Shown: positions 20,401 through 32,500 of the stretch, piece after piece
How positions within the stretch are numbered: the stretch's first letter is position 1
Layout: each line of letters opens with the position of its first letter
Assembly: GCF_030704535.1 (NCBI RefSeq)
Contig: NC_081811.1
Location: 981,501-1,045,500 of the forward strand
Direction of reading: 5' to 3'
DNA length: 64,000 nucleotides
Source: Vitis vinifera
Taxonomy: Eukaryota; Streptophyta; Magnoliopsida; Vitales; Vitaceae
The notes under the pieces: model-generated
Seen by the model: only the letters and a program-made list of their open reading frames with translations
Databases searched by the model: none
What the model was told of the DNA's origin: nothing
Program-made: the position numbers and the translations under genes

Positions 20401-23400
20401 ACTCAATGAAAGAGTTTTGTTGAGGTACCTGATGGTCTCTAGAGTAGTTTGCTCTCTCTCTCTCTCTCAAATTAAAATTTTCAAACAATTTAAAATTAGT
20501 TGTTGAATCTTTAGTCAATGTGAAGAGTTTTGGTGAGGTTTTTGATGTTCCCAAGAGTACTTTGCTCACTGAAATATTCATGTAATTGAGTTAGTATATA
20601 TCTCAATCCATTAAGACTATATCCCTCTAACCTATTTTTGTGTTGGATAAGCCCATCACAAATCTATTTGCCTACAAGACTACCAATAGGACATGCTACT
20701 CGCTTATATTCTATCTTATATTTCATAATAACTTCTGAAGCAGCAGTTTGACTATTAAGAATCTAGGAATATTGTTGTTATTTTTAGGAAAAAGGATAAA
20801 ATCTGATATTTATTTTTAAATTCAGATTTCGTTAGGATTTTTTCAAGTTAGTTCCCCGTTCTATTTTTTAGGGAAGTTCCTATTTTCTAGTTAGAGGAGT
20901 CTCAATATAAACTTGTATGGTATCCTTTATGTATTTTTTTTAGAAAAAAGGATTAGTAAAAATTTATTTTCCTCTAAGTCTACATGGTATTAGAGCATAA
21001 GCTCTTTCTTAAAAAACTCCCATGATGAAGTGAGAGGTCGAATCTTGGGGAGAAAACCACTGTCATCCCCCCAAGAAGGTTTTTTTGAAGTTAGAAGAGA
21101 AGAGGCTAGAAGATCCATTATGATGAACCTTGAGTCGCCAAGGGCTAGAATAAAATCTGACAGTTTTGCCATTTTTACTAAGGGGTTTGATCATGAAGGA
21201 GAAAAAAGGAATTTTAAAAAGAGTGATAGAATATGGTATGACCACTATAAAAAGCCCTGACATACTTGTGACATCTATTGGAAGATTCACAACAAGCCAT
21301 CAAACTGAAAGAAGAAACCCAACGGGGAGAGTTATGCCTATCAAGCTGGAAACGATGAATAGGGCAACAACCTTCCTTAGAAACATCTTCTTTTACTAAG
21401 GATCAAATAGAGCATCTGTACAAACTTCTTTAGTCTCAAGTCTCTTTTTATCAATCCCCTTCTTATTCCTTATAGCCCAGAAAGGTAATCATCTTCCCAC
21501 AACTCTTGTTAGCCTTGATTCAAATTACCCATGAATAATAGATTCTGGTGCAACCGGTCATATGACTGGTTCTTCAAATCTGTTTTCTTCTTATAGTCCT
21601 TGTGCAGGAAACAAACAAATAAAAATAGCAGATGAATCACTTTTAGCTATTGTTGGAAAAGGATCTATCAAAATTTCCTCACTTCTTACACACTATAATG
21701 TCCTTCAAGTTCCTAATTTGTCTTGCAATTTATTGTTTGTTAGTAAATTAACCTTTGATTTAAAGTGTCAAGGTAATTTTTTCTCATCTCGTTGTGAATT
21801 CCAGGATTTGGACTCAAAGAAGATGATTGACAATGCTAGACAAAGTGGAAGACTTTATTTCTTTAAAGATGAAATTTAACTAGGTAGACAAGCTCAAAGT
21901 ACTTATTTTGAATCTGTTTTAGTAACTAATGAGAATAAAATAATGTTACGACATTTGAGGTTAGGACATCCCAATTTTCAATATTTGAAGCATTTGTTTC
22001 CAAAGTTGTTTATTAATAAAGATCCATTTTCATTCAATTTTGAAATTTGTGAACTTGCAAAACATCATCGTGCATTTTTTTCTTCACAATCCTATAAAGC
22101 CTCTAAACCTTTTTCTGTAATGCATAATGATGTTTGAGGACCTTCTAGGGTTGACACTTTTACAAGAAAAAAGTGGTTTATCACTTTTATAGATGATCAT
22201 ACAAGGGTTTCTTAGGTGTATTTGCTATATAAAAAAAAAATAAATAAATAAAAATCAGAAGTAGCACAAATGTTTAAATTTGTTCACAAAATGGTCAAAA
22301 TACAATTTCAAACAAATATTCAAGTTTTCAGAATTGATAATGGAATGAAATACTTTAACCACTTGTTGGGAATCTACTTTATGGAATATGGAATAATACA
22401 TCAAAGTTCTTGTGTTAATACACTTCAACAAAATGGAATGGCGGAAAGAAAGAACAAACATCTTTTAGAAGTTGCTAGATTACTCATCTTTTCAACACAA
22501 GTTCCTAAATATATTTAGGGTGAAGCTATTTTAATTGCCACTTATTTATCAATAGGATGCCTACTAGGGTTTGAAAATATCAAATTCCTCTTTATTTTTT
22601 CAACATGTATTTTCCTACTTCATGAATTTTAATGAATTTACCTTTTAAAATTTTTGGTTGCACTGCATTCATTCATGTCTATAATCATAATCATGGAAAA
22701 TTTGATCCTAGAGCATCCAAATGCATATTTGTTGCATAATCTTCAACACAAAAAGGGTATAAATGCTTTGATCCCCGTACCAGAAGAATGTATGTAACAA
22801 TGGATGCCAACTTTATTAAAATTAAATCATATTTTAGTCATGATCATCCTCAGGGGGAGTAAAAGTGTAGATTTCATTCCTAGTGAGGTGTTTGAGTTAG
22901 ACTAGCCATTGTTCCAGTCACTGTTAGTTCAACAACAATAAGAAACTTCAGGAAAATTCTTAGAAAACTCTTCAGGAAAAATGGAAAAAAAGGCACTTGC
23001 GTTTGATGAGTTTTTTGTTAGTAGACAAACTTTGGGAACAAATGATTTAGCTATTGAAATTTTGGACAACCTACCTTAATGCCAACTCATGATCAAGATC
23101 ATGAAAATATTGAAATCAGTGAAAATACAAGTAAAAAAAATCAAGAGCTTTGTGTTTACTCAAGGAGAAATTGTATTCAAAGGATGGAGGAACCTACTTT
23201 ATAGCAAGGCCATGAATTTGTCCTGAGAACAGATCTAATCTCACCACTTGAGAAAGGTAAGCCTCCACCTAAACCATGTTCTTCTTCCAATATTAAACAT
23301 CTAGAGTCTCTTAGTGATCTTTATGTCCCTATTGCATTTCGAAAAGATGTTAGGTCTTGTACTTAACATCCCATATCTAATTTCGTATCTTATAAGAATT

Positions 23401-26380
23401 TGTCATCTTCCATGGTCGCATTTACACGAACATATGGGATTGATTGCTTGGAAACCTTTTCTCCCATTGTAAATTTAATATAGTCAGAGTTCTTTTATCA
23501 ATTGCTGCAAATTTGGACTGACCACTACAACAATTGAATGTTAAAAATGCCTTCCTTAATGGAGACCCAAAGGAGGTGTACATGGATCTACCTCCAGAAT
23601 TTGATAAAAAGGGTTGGCTCAAAGGTTTGTAAGCTACAAAAGTCGTTATATGGACTTAAGCAAACCTATAAAAAAATATTATATGGACTTAAGCAATCTT
23701 CTTGGGCTTGACCTGAGAGGTTCACCCATTTTATGAAGAAAATAGGCTTTTGTCAAGGATAAACAAATCACACCCTATTTCTAAAATACTCTTTAGGAGG
23801 TGAAGTTATAGTTTTAATAGTTAATGTGGGTAACATTATTCTAACCGAAGATAATATGGTTAAGATGAATCATTTGAAGAAGTGCCTAGCTGCTGAATTT
23901 GAAATTAAAGATTTTAGAGCCTTGAGCTATTTTCTTGGATTGGAAGTAGCACAGTTAAAGAAGGGACTTGTTGTTTCACAGCAAAAATATATTCTTGATC
24001 TCCTAAAGAAAACGTAAATGAGTGGTTGCAGACCTTCACTTACCCTTATAGATCCCAATGTAAAGCTCGAAAAAGTAGAAACTAGGGTTCCGATGGATAC
24101 TACAAGGTACCAAAAATTGGTTGATAAGTTGGTTTACCTATCTCACAATTGACCAAATATTGTCTTTGCAATTAGTGTGATAAGTCAATATATGCATTCG
24201 CCTTTTGAAACAATTAAGGTACTTGAAGAATCACTAGGAAATGGACTATTTTTTAAGAAGAATGGGCAGCGAGGAGTTGAAGTATACACGAATGTAGACT
24301 GGGCTAATTCAGTAACTGATAGGAGATTGATCTCAGGGTATTGCATGTTTATCTGGGGAAATTTGGTTACTTGGAGGAGTAAAAAGCAAAGTGTGGTAGC
24401 CAAGAGTAGTGTGGAGGAAGAATTTGGAGTGATGGCACATAGGGTTTGTGAAGTATTGTGGCTTAAGCATGTCTTAAAAGAGCCGAGACAACCAACAATC
24501 TATCCTTTGAAGCTTTATTGCAATAATGAAGTTGCAATCAGTATTGCACATAATCCAATTCAGCATGATGTGATTAAACATGTGGAGATTGATGGACATT
24601 TCATAAAGGAAAAACTTGAAGTTGGTATTGTATGCACACCATTTGTTCCAACTACACAACTGGCTGAAATCCTAACCAATGGACTTCATAGACCAGTTTT
24701 TGACTATCTAACAAGCAAGTTGGACGAGATAGATTTTTATGCACCAACTTGAGGGGGAGTGTCAAGAATTCAGGAATATTGTTGTTATTTTTAGGAAAAA
24801 GGATCAAATCTGATATTTTTAAATTCAGATTTACTTAGAATTTTTTTAGTTAGTTTCCTGTTCTATTTTTTAGGAAACTTCCTATTTTCTAACTAGAGGA
24901 GTCTCTATTTTTTAGGGAAGTTCCTATTTTCTAACTAGAGGAGTCTCTATATAAATTTGCATAATATCCTTCGTGTATTTCTTTTTTAGAAAAGAGGATT
25001 AATAAAAGTTTATTTTCCTTAAAGCCTACATTAACATAGCTTATATAGAGGCCACATGTCACTATTTTTTTTGGCTATTTAACCATACATCTGCTTGAAA
25101 TGTGCAATAATCTGATGCAAATGATAACTTCAAGCTTTTGTATATGGTATTCCACATGTGATTTATTTGTTTATACAAAATGCAGCTCTGAAGGGAGGAA
25201 AAAAAAAAAAAAAAGAAACCTTCACCAACCTGGTCCTTCAGTTGTGTTCCTCATATTTAGAAAGAAGTCAACACATGTCTGGGTGTTCCCTAAGCAATAG
25301 GAGTCCTTTTTTTCCCCATGCATCTCTTTGTGGTGCTTGAGTTCTGGGATAAAAACACCTTGCAACATAACATCAGGAATAAAGACTTGACATATAAAAA
25401 TAAAAAAATTAAAACAAAATTCATGGGTGAAATTTGAGCGAGGCATTTGTTTGTTGAGCACCAAGACTGGTCTGCAATGTATGATACTGAAGCCTGTGGG
25501 GTCCCCCAATCTGATTTCTGTTTCTGGCATTCCTAGCAGTTTATTGGCAGTTTTTCATGAGTGATTAAATATCAGGAGTTGGGTTTTGGTTGGATAAGTC
25601 TTACAATAATAAATGATCTTGTCAATCCAGCTAAGGTGAGTGCCACTTCTGAATGCAGTAGGCTTATTCGCAAGGAGGTGGAGAGGGGAAAGTCCTTGCT
25701 CATTTACATAGTTCGCAAGCTTAGGAAATTCAAGGATAATTGTAAAGGCCAAATCTGTCATGCATAGCAGTGAAAAAAAATGTCTTAAAATGGATACTTA
25801 AGAATAAACAAAACTTGCATATGTTAAAATAGACACGTGTTTTTCCATTTGTGTATAATCATGTGGCTTAAAAATGCTCACCGAAGTATTCTCCAGTAAT
25901 GGCACAGTGAAGAATAGTTTCACCATCATCCCTTCGACAGAACTCCAAGGCTTGGTCTCTGCATATTTCAAGCAAGCAAAGGAAAGCATCTTTCTTACCC
26001 TGGAGAGCTGCCAAGAAGAGGGGTGTTTCATTTTTCTTGTTGCGAGCACCTACCAATCTTGCATTCCTATTAGCAATGCACTTACACATGCTAACATTTC
26101 CTATTGATGCAGCCAGATGGAGAGGGGTATTCCCCATCTTGTTTTTTATCATTCGAGCATCCTCTCCAATCTGATACACCATTTTTTCAACTTCAGCTTC
26201 TTTGCCTTCTAAGACAGCAATATGCAATGCTGTGTCTTCTAATACAGTGATCTTGGCCCGGTGAGCCATTGTATTGTTTTTGTATATTTCAATAACTTCT
26301 TTCCACCTGCCTTCCATGGCTCTTTCAAACAACTTTGTCTTAATCCCCTCCAGTTCTGGATCCTCCATTCTCAATGCCAT
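14447..26380 (-). CDS. Ankyrin-repeat PGG-domain membrane protein, gene 1 (ITN1/ACD6-like)
   Basis: Eight exons, all GT-AG: 26380-25882, 25754-25605, 25358-25230, 17277-17200, 16447-16298, 16202-15843, 15620-15241, 15055-14447. They join in frame (internal phases 1, the last 0) to about 784 residues with no stop. Ankyrin repeats at residues ~40-215 ([79 protein letters not shown]) are followed by acidic linkers. Then come a hydrophobic segment (~315-335, [16 protein letters not shown]), a second ankyrin block (~465-570) and a C-terminal PGG domain (ATSATVPGG) with about four membrane helices. Relatives act at membranes in salt, ROS and cell-death signalling (ACD6, ITN1). Intron 3 is 7.9 kb and holds LINE and copia debris. 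Whether it is still spliced across is untested. Confidence 0.85.
15930..16100 (-). repeat. In-frame repeat inside exon 6 of gene 1
   Basis: Encodes imperfect ~24-residue units: [20 protein letters not shown], then [20 protein letters not shown], with a weaker third ([20 protein letters not shown]). It makes this exon 360 bp against 225 bp in gene 2. Confidence 0.6.
16525..16569. repeat. TATC/TA microsatellite in an intron of gene 1
   Basis: CTAT/CTGT tetranucleotide repeats followed by (TA)n, immediately beside a MITE-like repeat. Confidence 0.8.
16567..16882. mobile_element. MITE-like repeat in an intron of gene 1
   Basis: The ends are inverted relatives: CATGTTTGGTTTCTAGAA on the left and AGGAATCAAACATAACCA on the right. 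The interior is AT-rich with GGAAAGAAAA/TTTTCTTTCC arms. It is non-coding and resembles the repeat at 41333-41632. Confidence 0.5.
17560..19300 (-). mobile_element. Degenerate LINE fragments in intron 3 of gene 1
   Basis: Two minus-strand pieces resemble the zinc-binding region that follows reverse transcriptase in plant L1 elements (zf-RVT). At 17568-17843: [32 protein letters not shown]. At 18352-18875: [47 protein letters not shown] and further on a KEHNREI tail. Frames are broken repeatedly. They are separate copies or a tandem relic, and no intact RT or endonuclease is visible. Confidence 0.55.
19301..20748. other. Intronic AT-rich DNA
   Basis: Nothing recognisable; it holds a long A tract (about 19819-19838), a (TC)n tract (about 20449-20468) and a short direct repeat (AAATTAAAATTTTCAAACAA region near 20360 and 20470). 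Confidence 0.4.
20749..20984 (+). repeat. 5' LTR of copia relic
   Basis: About 236 bp. It matches 24760-25030 over the GGAATATTGTTGTTATTTTT start and the ATTTTCCT...CTACA end. The first bases differ between copies. Confidence 0.75.
21235..22620 (+). pseudogene. Copia gag knuckle, GAG-pre-integrase and integrase remnants
   Basis: A decayed CCHC-type segment (IWYDHYKKP ... [13 protein letters not shown]) lies at about 21225-21300. It is followed by protease-like sequence near 21540 ([18 protein letters not shown]) and the GAG-pre-integrase block [19 protein letters not shown]. Integrase pieces are [20 protein letters not shown] and [20 protein letters not shown]. Several in-frame stops are present. 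Confidence 0.75.
23280..24032 (+). pseudogene. Copia reverse transcriptase remnant
   Basis: Fragments in order: a Y-x-x-ETFSP block ([13 protein letters not shown]) at 23436-23475, [12 protein letters not shown] near 23632-23670, then [20 protein letters not shown] where the family has the Y-V-D-D active site, and [25 protein letters not shown] short stretch encoding LYGLKQ is tandemly duplicated near 23650-23690. Many stops. Confidence 0.75.
24060..24752 (+). pseudogene. Copia RNase H remnant
   Basis: Reads [60 protein letters not shown] and [20 protein letters not shown]. This is the C-terminal copia RNase H, open from about 24177 to the stop at 24750. It ends directly at the polypurine tract. 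Confidence 0.8.
24760..25030 (+). repeat. 3' LTR of copia relic
   Basis: About 271 bp, TGTCAAGAATTCAGG start and CCTACA end. Longer than the 5' copy because a ~43-bp unit (TATTTTTTAGG...GGAGTCTC) is tandemly duplicated. Confidence 0.75.
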
Positions 26381-27342
26381 GATTACCCTTCTTCAAAATG
26401 ATGACACAATAACAACAACAACAATAACAACAACAACAACAACAATTGCTCCTACTACTAGGACCATTTGTATGTGTTTATAAAGTATGATTCCAAATCT
26501 TTGACAACATTCTGCACATATGTGGCCCACCATAAAGATCTATTTTCTCTAAAAAAATTTGAAATTCGTTATCTTACTCTCAATCTAGAGCAAGAAGATA
26601 CGCAACTGAAATTCTTTATCTTTATTTTCCAGTTTTGGTCAGGGTAAATAGAATCTGGTCTAAGTCATCTCCTAGTTTACAGGGTATAGGTGGTTATTTA
26701 CACTTTTAATAAGGTAGCACCCAGTAGTAATCTATGAATTTACAGACATCAGTTTGCTACATCATCTACATTAGAAAGAATCAATTATGAATATTATTCT
26801 TTTACTTTTGCTAAATACAGCATTATAGAACTTCAATAATCTAAAGCTTAATTAGAGGTATGTTTCCTCCTAAGGTTTGGATTGCAGCATATAATGTAGT
26901 TTCCTGTAAAGAGATGGGCCAGGTTAAAACGTATAGATTATACATTGCACATACATTAAGAATATTTAAATGATCTGTAGGGTCTGGAGTATATATCAAA
27001 ACATTATCATAATGGCTTCAAGTACTGGTCACCCATGTGGCTTCAGGATTTCTTTCTCCTATCTTTTTATTTTGTTATGTTTGCTCAATTGAAAAGGAAA
27101 GCATAGTCTTGTTTGTGAACAGAGAAAAACAAAGCAAAAGGAAAAATTAGAAAAGCAGAAGTTATTATTCTCTTTATCCTTTCCTAAGTGGGAAAGAATG
27201 AAAAAGAAATATTCTTTCCTTCCTTTTCAGAAATTAATATTAATACTTCACTTATCTATTGATTCTCATTATTTTCATTGATTACTTTTGAATCTTAGCT
27301 TCTCTTTCCATTAATTAAACATTTATAACATGATATAATATG
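26381..27342. other. Upstream region of ankyrin gene 1
   Basis: A CAA/CAATAA microsatellite (about 26407-26450) sits 25-70 bp upstream of the gene 1 ATG, probably in the 5' leader (read as TTG repeats in the sense direction). The remainder is AT-rich with no gene seen and no certain TATA box. Confidence 0.45.
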
Positions 27343-27684
27343 TTACTCTTTAGTTACCTTTTCCCTGTTGCATACTCTTTTATCAAAAAATATTGGTTGG
27401 AATATTTTCACCCAGGATTTATATTCTCTAGCATCACAGCAGCAAGACGCAATGTGTCCACTTTGCCAAACTGTCTTCCAGGATATATTTCCTTCAGCCT
27501 TGAGGGCCACTGCCAACAGTAGAGGATTTTTCTTATTGACATCACTGCTGGCAAAGGTTAAGACAATTTCCTCACCATTTGCAAATAGAGTCTCCTCCTT
27601 GTCCCATATCAAGGTTTTTCTACTTATTGACAATAACAGATAACTCGATCTTTTTGTTTCCAAGATAAACATCATGCTGAACAT
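27343..27684 (-). other. Unassigned open frame, 113 codons
   Basis: I do not recognise the product. The middle (SSDVNKKNPLLLAVALKAEG) weakly recalls the second ankyrin block of the neighbouring genes ([17 protein letters not shown]), so it may be a remnant ankyrin exon; the plus-strand frame over the same bases is also open. Not enough to call a gene. Confidence 0.2.
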
Positions 27685-29565
27685 AGGATGGTTATAAATA
27701 TTTGATGAGAATCAAATTCTCTGCTCAAAGAACCCTAAAATATTTGATGAAAACCAAATTCTCCGCTCAGAGGATCACATTTACAAGAAATCCAATAAAC
27801 CAAAATTCTCATTCATCATCAACCAAAGGCAAACCTCTCACCCAAATCCAAAACCCATTCTCCAGTCAAACAATTTCCACAACCCTCATTCACATAGAAA
27901 ACTCAACTAACTGAATGCCCAATCCTAATCAACCAAAACAAATAAAGAATCCACACAATTTCATTAATAAAATCCAACAACATAAACCCCAAGATCAAAC
28001 GCTAAATTCCTTGATCCAATATACTCATTTCTCAACGAATCAAGAATGAAAAATATTTTTTATTTTGTTCCTTTCGTTTAATTGTTTAAAAAATTCTCAC
28101 ATTCCAGAACACAGCCAACCTTTTTCCACAATTTTCATCATCCAAACAGGGCACAAATTTGGCTATTACACCAACAAATAAGACAATGAAGATACCGATA
28201 AGAAGACTTCTAAAAAAGTCTGCAAAGGCACGAAATCAACAAAGAAAACCCTAATTTCAGTTCATGAACTAAAAAATTTTCGAAAAAATGTTCTTACATT
28301 TTCTGCTCCTTCGTTACTATGAGATAATAAAGCGGGGCTTAAATAAGAACTACATTTTTGTATGTTTGTAGAGCCAATCCTTCCTTTCCTCCCCCTTCCT
28401 TTCTTTTTTCTTCTCTTTCCCTCCATTTTCTCGGTAACCAAACAAACGTCAAACCAGGAAACTAATTCCCTGTATAATTCAAAAACCCAAATAATGGGCC
28501 TAACCCAAACAACGGACCTAGTCCATATTATGAACCTTCAGCCCAATGTGAGCATGGGCGTGTAACCAGGACGTGAGGGTTTTTTTTTACTCCTTATTTA
28601 TTTATTTATTTATTATTTTTTAAAATTTAATTTAATTTTTTACACTCATAAATTCATAACACATTACTAAAATAATTTTAATTTTAAAATTGGCCTTATT
28701 TTTATTAAATAGGTGCTTAATTTATTTTGGTGTTTATAAAAAAAAACCCATAAAAGTTCCGAATCATAAGAAGTATAACATTAATCATTGTAGAGTGTTT
28801 GGTTTTCAGTTTTATAATATGTACTCATGTGGTTGATGCGAAAGAAAGTTGATGGTAAATGTGAGAAGTACAGTTTTTATTTGTTATGATCATTTGATAA
28901 AAGCTAATAAATTATAAAATATTTTATAAACTAAGAAGTTTATTATCGGTTATGATGTAATTTTTGATAAGTAAATAGTACAAGATGGGTCTTGTAATGA
29001 AAAAAGACAAGCGTTCAAGTGAAGACCAAATGTGTGCAACCTACTAGTGTACCGATCATGATTCCATGTCTTGTAGAATCATTAAAGCGTCCACATGCAA
29101 CGTTAACACGTCTGACCTGAATGCTTGCAAAAATATGAGATTTGTAATGACAATGACCAAATGAGTGAAGAATGGATAAATCTTGTTTTATTTGCAGACT
29201 ATAATCCATTGAGATACGAAGAAGCTATAGGGTGATGATTGTTGGCTTAAAAGCTATGAATGAAAAAATTCATAAAATTGAGAAAAATAATAAATGAGAG
29301 CTTATTAATCATCCTAATTTTGGTTTTAAGATGAAGTACTAAATCCTTGATTGTTACTATCGTAACAAAGTGGATGCAAAACATATTGTTTTGGAGCATA
29401 CAAAATCTATCAAAATCGGACAAAGTAAAAAAGGAAAAAAGAACAAGAAAAACCTAGAATTAATCCTACATAGTCAACATCAAACTCAAAAACCTTATCA
29501 TTTCAATCTTAATGTCAAAATCATGATCAAGCCCTAAGAATGATGGAACACATGAAAAATCAACC
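27685..29565. other. Intergenic DNA between ankyrin genes 1 and 2
   Basis: No gene is supported. TTTA microsatellite at about 28592-28618. 3' flank of gene 2 from 29565 leftward. Confidence 0.4.
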
Positions 29566-32500
29566 TCATGAAACTGCTACGTAGCTTCTTTGTGGCACCT
29601 TCTTGAAGGTAGCACATATCAGATCAAGGTATAATGGGAATTGCATTACCGCAAAAAAGGTCACCGGCAAGCACGTCACGGCATATATCGGAAATGCAAA
29701 GTACTTCAGTTCATCCTTTAGAACAAAGAAATGGCCTGCACAGAAGGAGACCAAAATGGCCGCAATGGATATAAAGAGAGACGATAACCCAAACAACAGC
29801 TTCTTAGGCAAATCACTGCCGAAGTCCTTTTCTTGGTGCCTTGATGTCAGAATGGCCAGAAACATGACCACGGAGGTTACCGAGAAGCATAGAGCGATGA
29901 GAGATGAAATGGAGAAGACATTAAAAGCTGGCTGGTTTTCCAGAGTGGGCACGCCAATTCCTTCCTTGACACCGCCTGGAACAGTGGCGGATGTTGCGAA
30001 TGCGACGGTGGCTATGAGGGCTGCCACGACGGAGCATGAGTTGGAGGTGTCGTTGAGCCACTTGCCACCTTTATCTACGAGATCTGCGTGGCTCTCTGTG
30101 AATACCTCTCTTGCTGTTTTGTTGTTGTTATTGTAGCGGACAAAGAAATGGATTGGCATGGAGTTTTTCACGAACTGCGTGCGAGTTATAAGTTATTAAG
30201 CTTGATCATTAATGGCGCGTAAACTAATAATTGATAATGAATATTAAAGAATACAAGTTGATTTCATTCTATTTTCTAAAGTTTTGGTGCAGTTACCATC
30301 GGTTTCAAATTTCATCTAATAGCGTTCTTATAGATGTCTTCTATTTATAAAATTTATTGTTTAAAAATTGTTAAATAAATCTATTTAAATTTTTTTAATC
30401 TAAAATATTTCTAAAAATTAAATCTCATAAAGAAATACATCATTGGAAGTGTTCATGTGAAACCAATATTGGTTTTTGTATTCACACCAAAGCTCAAGGG
30501 GTGTACAACATTTATACAACACATAGACTAAGACTATTTTTTTTCTCCAAAAACTTTCTTTACCTTCCCATTGTTCTTCGAACCTAAACTTGCATTATAT
30601 ATAGCATAGGCTAGTGATTCATAGTTATAAATGACCATGCGGAGAAAATAGTCTTATTCCTTTATATCTTGATCTTGGTTCTATTCATTTATGTTTAAAT
30701 ATTATTTTCTTGTACTTCGGTTTCATTTCTTTGTATCTTTATTTAATAATTAATTCAAAATTTAGAAATTCGATGTAGTACTGCTTATACGATGCTATAA
30801 CATTTTCCTAATTGAATATATGTATGATGAAAAGTTAAGTAGGGAAGATGACATACCTCGTACCACTTAATTTCCCATTGCATTTGTAAGGCTGCACCAG
30901 GAATTCGCCAAGGATGTCTGTCGTTCAACTTTGCAGCAAGATGCAAAGCACTGTTACCTTCATGATCCACAACATGAAATATACTGTCTTTCAAAATTTC
31001 CCTCTTGAGTAAAAGAGCATAAACATGAGTTTGTCTATTTTCCACTGCCAATAGAACAATGTTCTTCTTCTCCGAGTTCATGTCATGAATGGCCACAGGG
31101 AAAAGTTCAAGGATTCTCACCACCATTTCTACTATTCCATTCTTTGCTGCAATTAGTATTGGTGTCTCCTTCTTTGCCATTTCATCAGTCTCCTTTGCCT
31201 TTTCATCATTTTTCTTCTCTGTTAAGGCCACAAGATTCAATTCTCTTAGTTAAAAGGCAAAAACCCTAGAAGGCTCGGCCCATAAGGGACATGATCATCA
31301 TGCTTGTCGTATTCTGACAATGTCGAAAATTAGAAAAAGTAGTCTATCAAAGCAGCATCTAAATCTATGACAAACTTCTTAAATAAGAATGTAAATAGGA
31401 TGGACATGGAGGTGAATCGAATTCCTATTCAAAAGGAGGAATAATCTAAAGAGTGAGCTTTGATTTTTAGGATAATAAACTTTTGATTCATATTCCATTC
31501 TAAAATGCAATCCAAGCATGATAATGAATTAGAAATGAAATAGATTTCCCATTTTTATTTTTATTCCAATGTTTCAAACATATCTTTAGAGATAGGAAGA
31601 GAGTTTTACATACTTTGCTGTCTTTTCTCATTTTCCGATGATGTTTTCATTCTCTTTGTATCATTGGCCTCAATCTCCTTAAAAGCATCTGTTTCATCTG
31701 CTTCCTTAGTTGTCAATGGTTGACTTCCGGCTGAACTATCATACTCACTTGAAGAAGAGTCAAGTAGCTTGTTCATTATTTGAATGGACCATAAGTGCTT
31801 CTCTTTCTTTGAATGTATCTTCTTTATCTGTTTCGATCCTTATAACCATATAAATTAAGAACACATTAACATACTCTTGATCTATATTATATTAGATATT
31901 AATAAATGGATAACACATAGGAATGATAGTTAGAATAGTCTAATACCTAATCCAAGTACGACGAGCATTGCTCTGTATATAAATTTGATCAGCTCGATAC
32001 TTATATAATAATTTGGGGGAAATAGTTGAGGTTGTTTGTCGACTCCATTACTTGATTGTTTGCCTACATATAAAGATGGATTGAGTTAGAGAACATCTTT
32101 ATTCAAGAGTAAATTATTCATAATAGATAGTAAATAACTATATATTGAGAACAAGTAAAATTTAATAGGTTTGGAATTTTAGTCACCTCAAGATGGATGA
32201 CCTAATTAGCCCCATGGCCTCTTCAAAGAGACAAAGTCATCATTTGGTGAGCATTATTACACCCAACAATCCTTAACCCCTATCACTCAAACTCGTAACC
32301 CTTGTCTATGATATTGTTAATTCTTGAATTGAGTTTTGACCTTTTATGATATTCGATATTACAGCTCATAGATTTATTTTAAGAGCCATGCATTATTTGG
32401 GTATTACCCAACCTCAAGCTTATAACAAAATTGTTGTAAGCTAATAGAATACTCTTACAATTTTAATTTTATTATGCTTCAAACTTGCAAATGAGTCCCC

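Larger units (their letters stand above)
20749..25030 (+). mobile_element. Ty1/copia retrotransposon relic, plus strand, in intron 3 of gene 1
   Basis: Short LTRs are at about 20749-20984 and 24760-25030. The PBS TGGTATTAGAGC at 20985-20996 is one mismatch from the initiator tRNA-Met site. A polypurine tract GAGGGGGAG precedes the 3' LTR. Remnants of gag zinc knuckle, GAG-pre-integrase, integrase, RT and RNase H lie in order, riddled with stops. At 4.3 kb it is close to full-length but dead. It is opposite to the host gene. No clean target duplication is visible and the 5' edge is uncertain by several bases. Confidence 0.85.
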
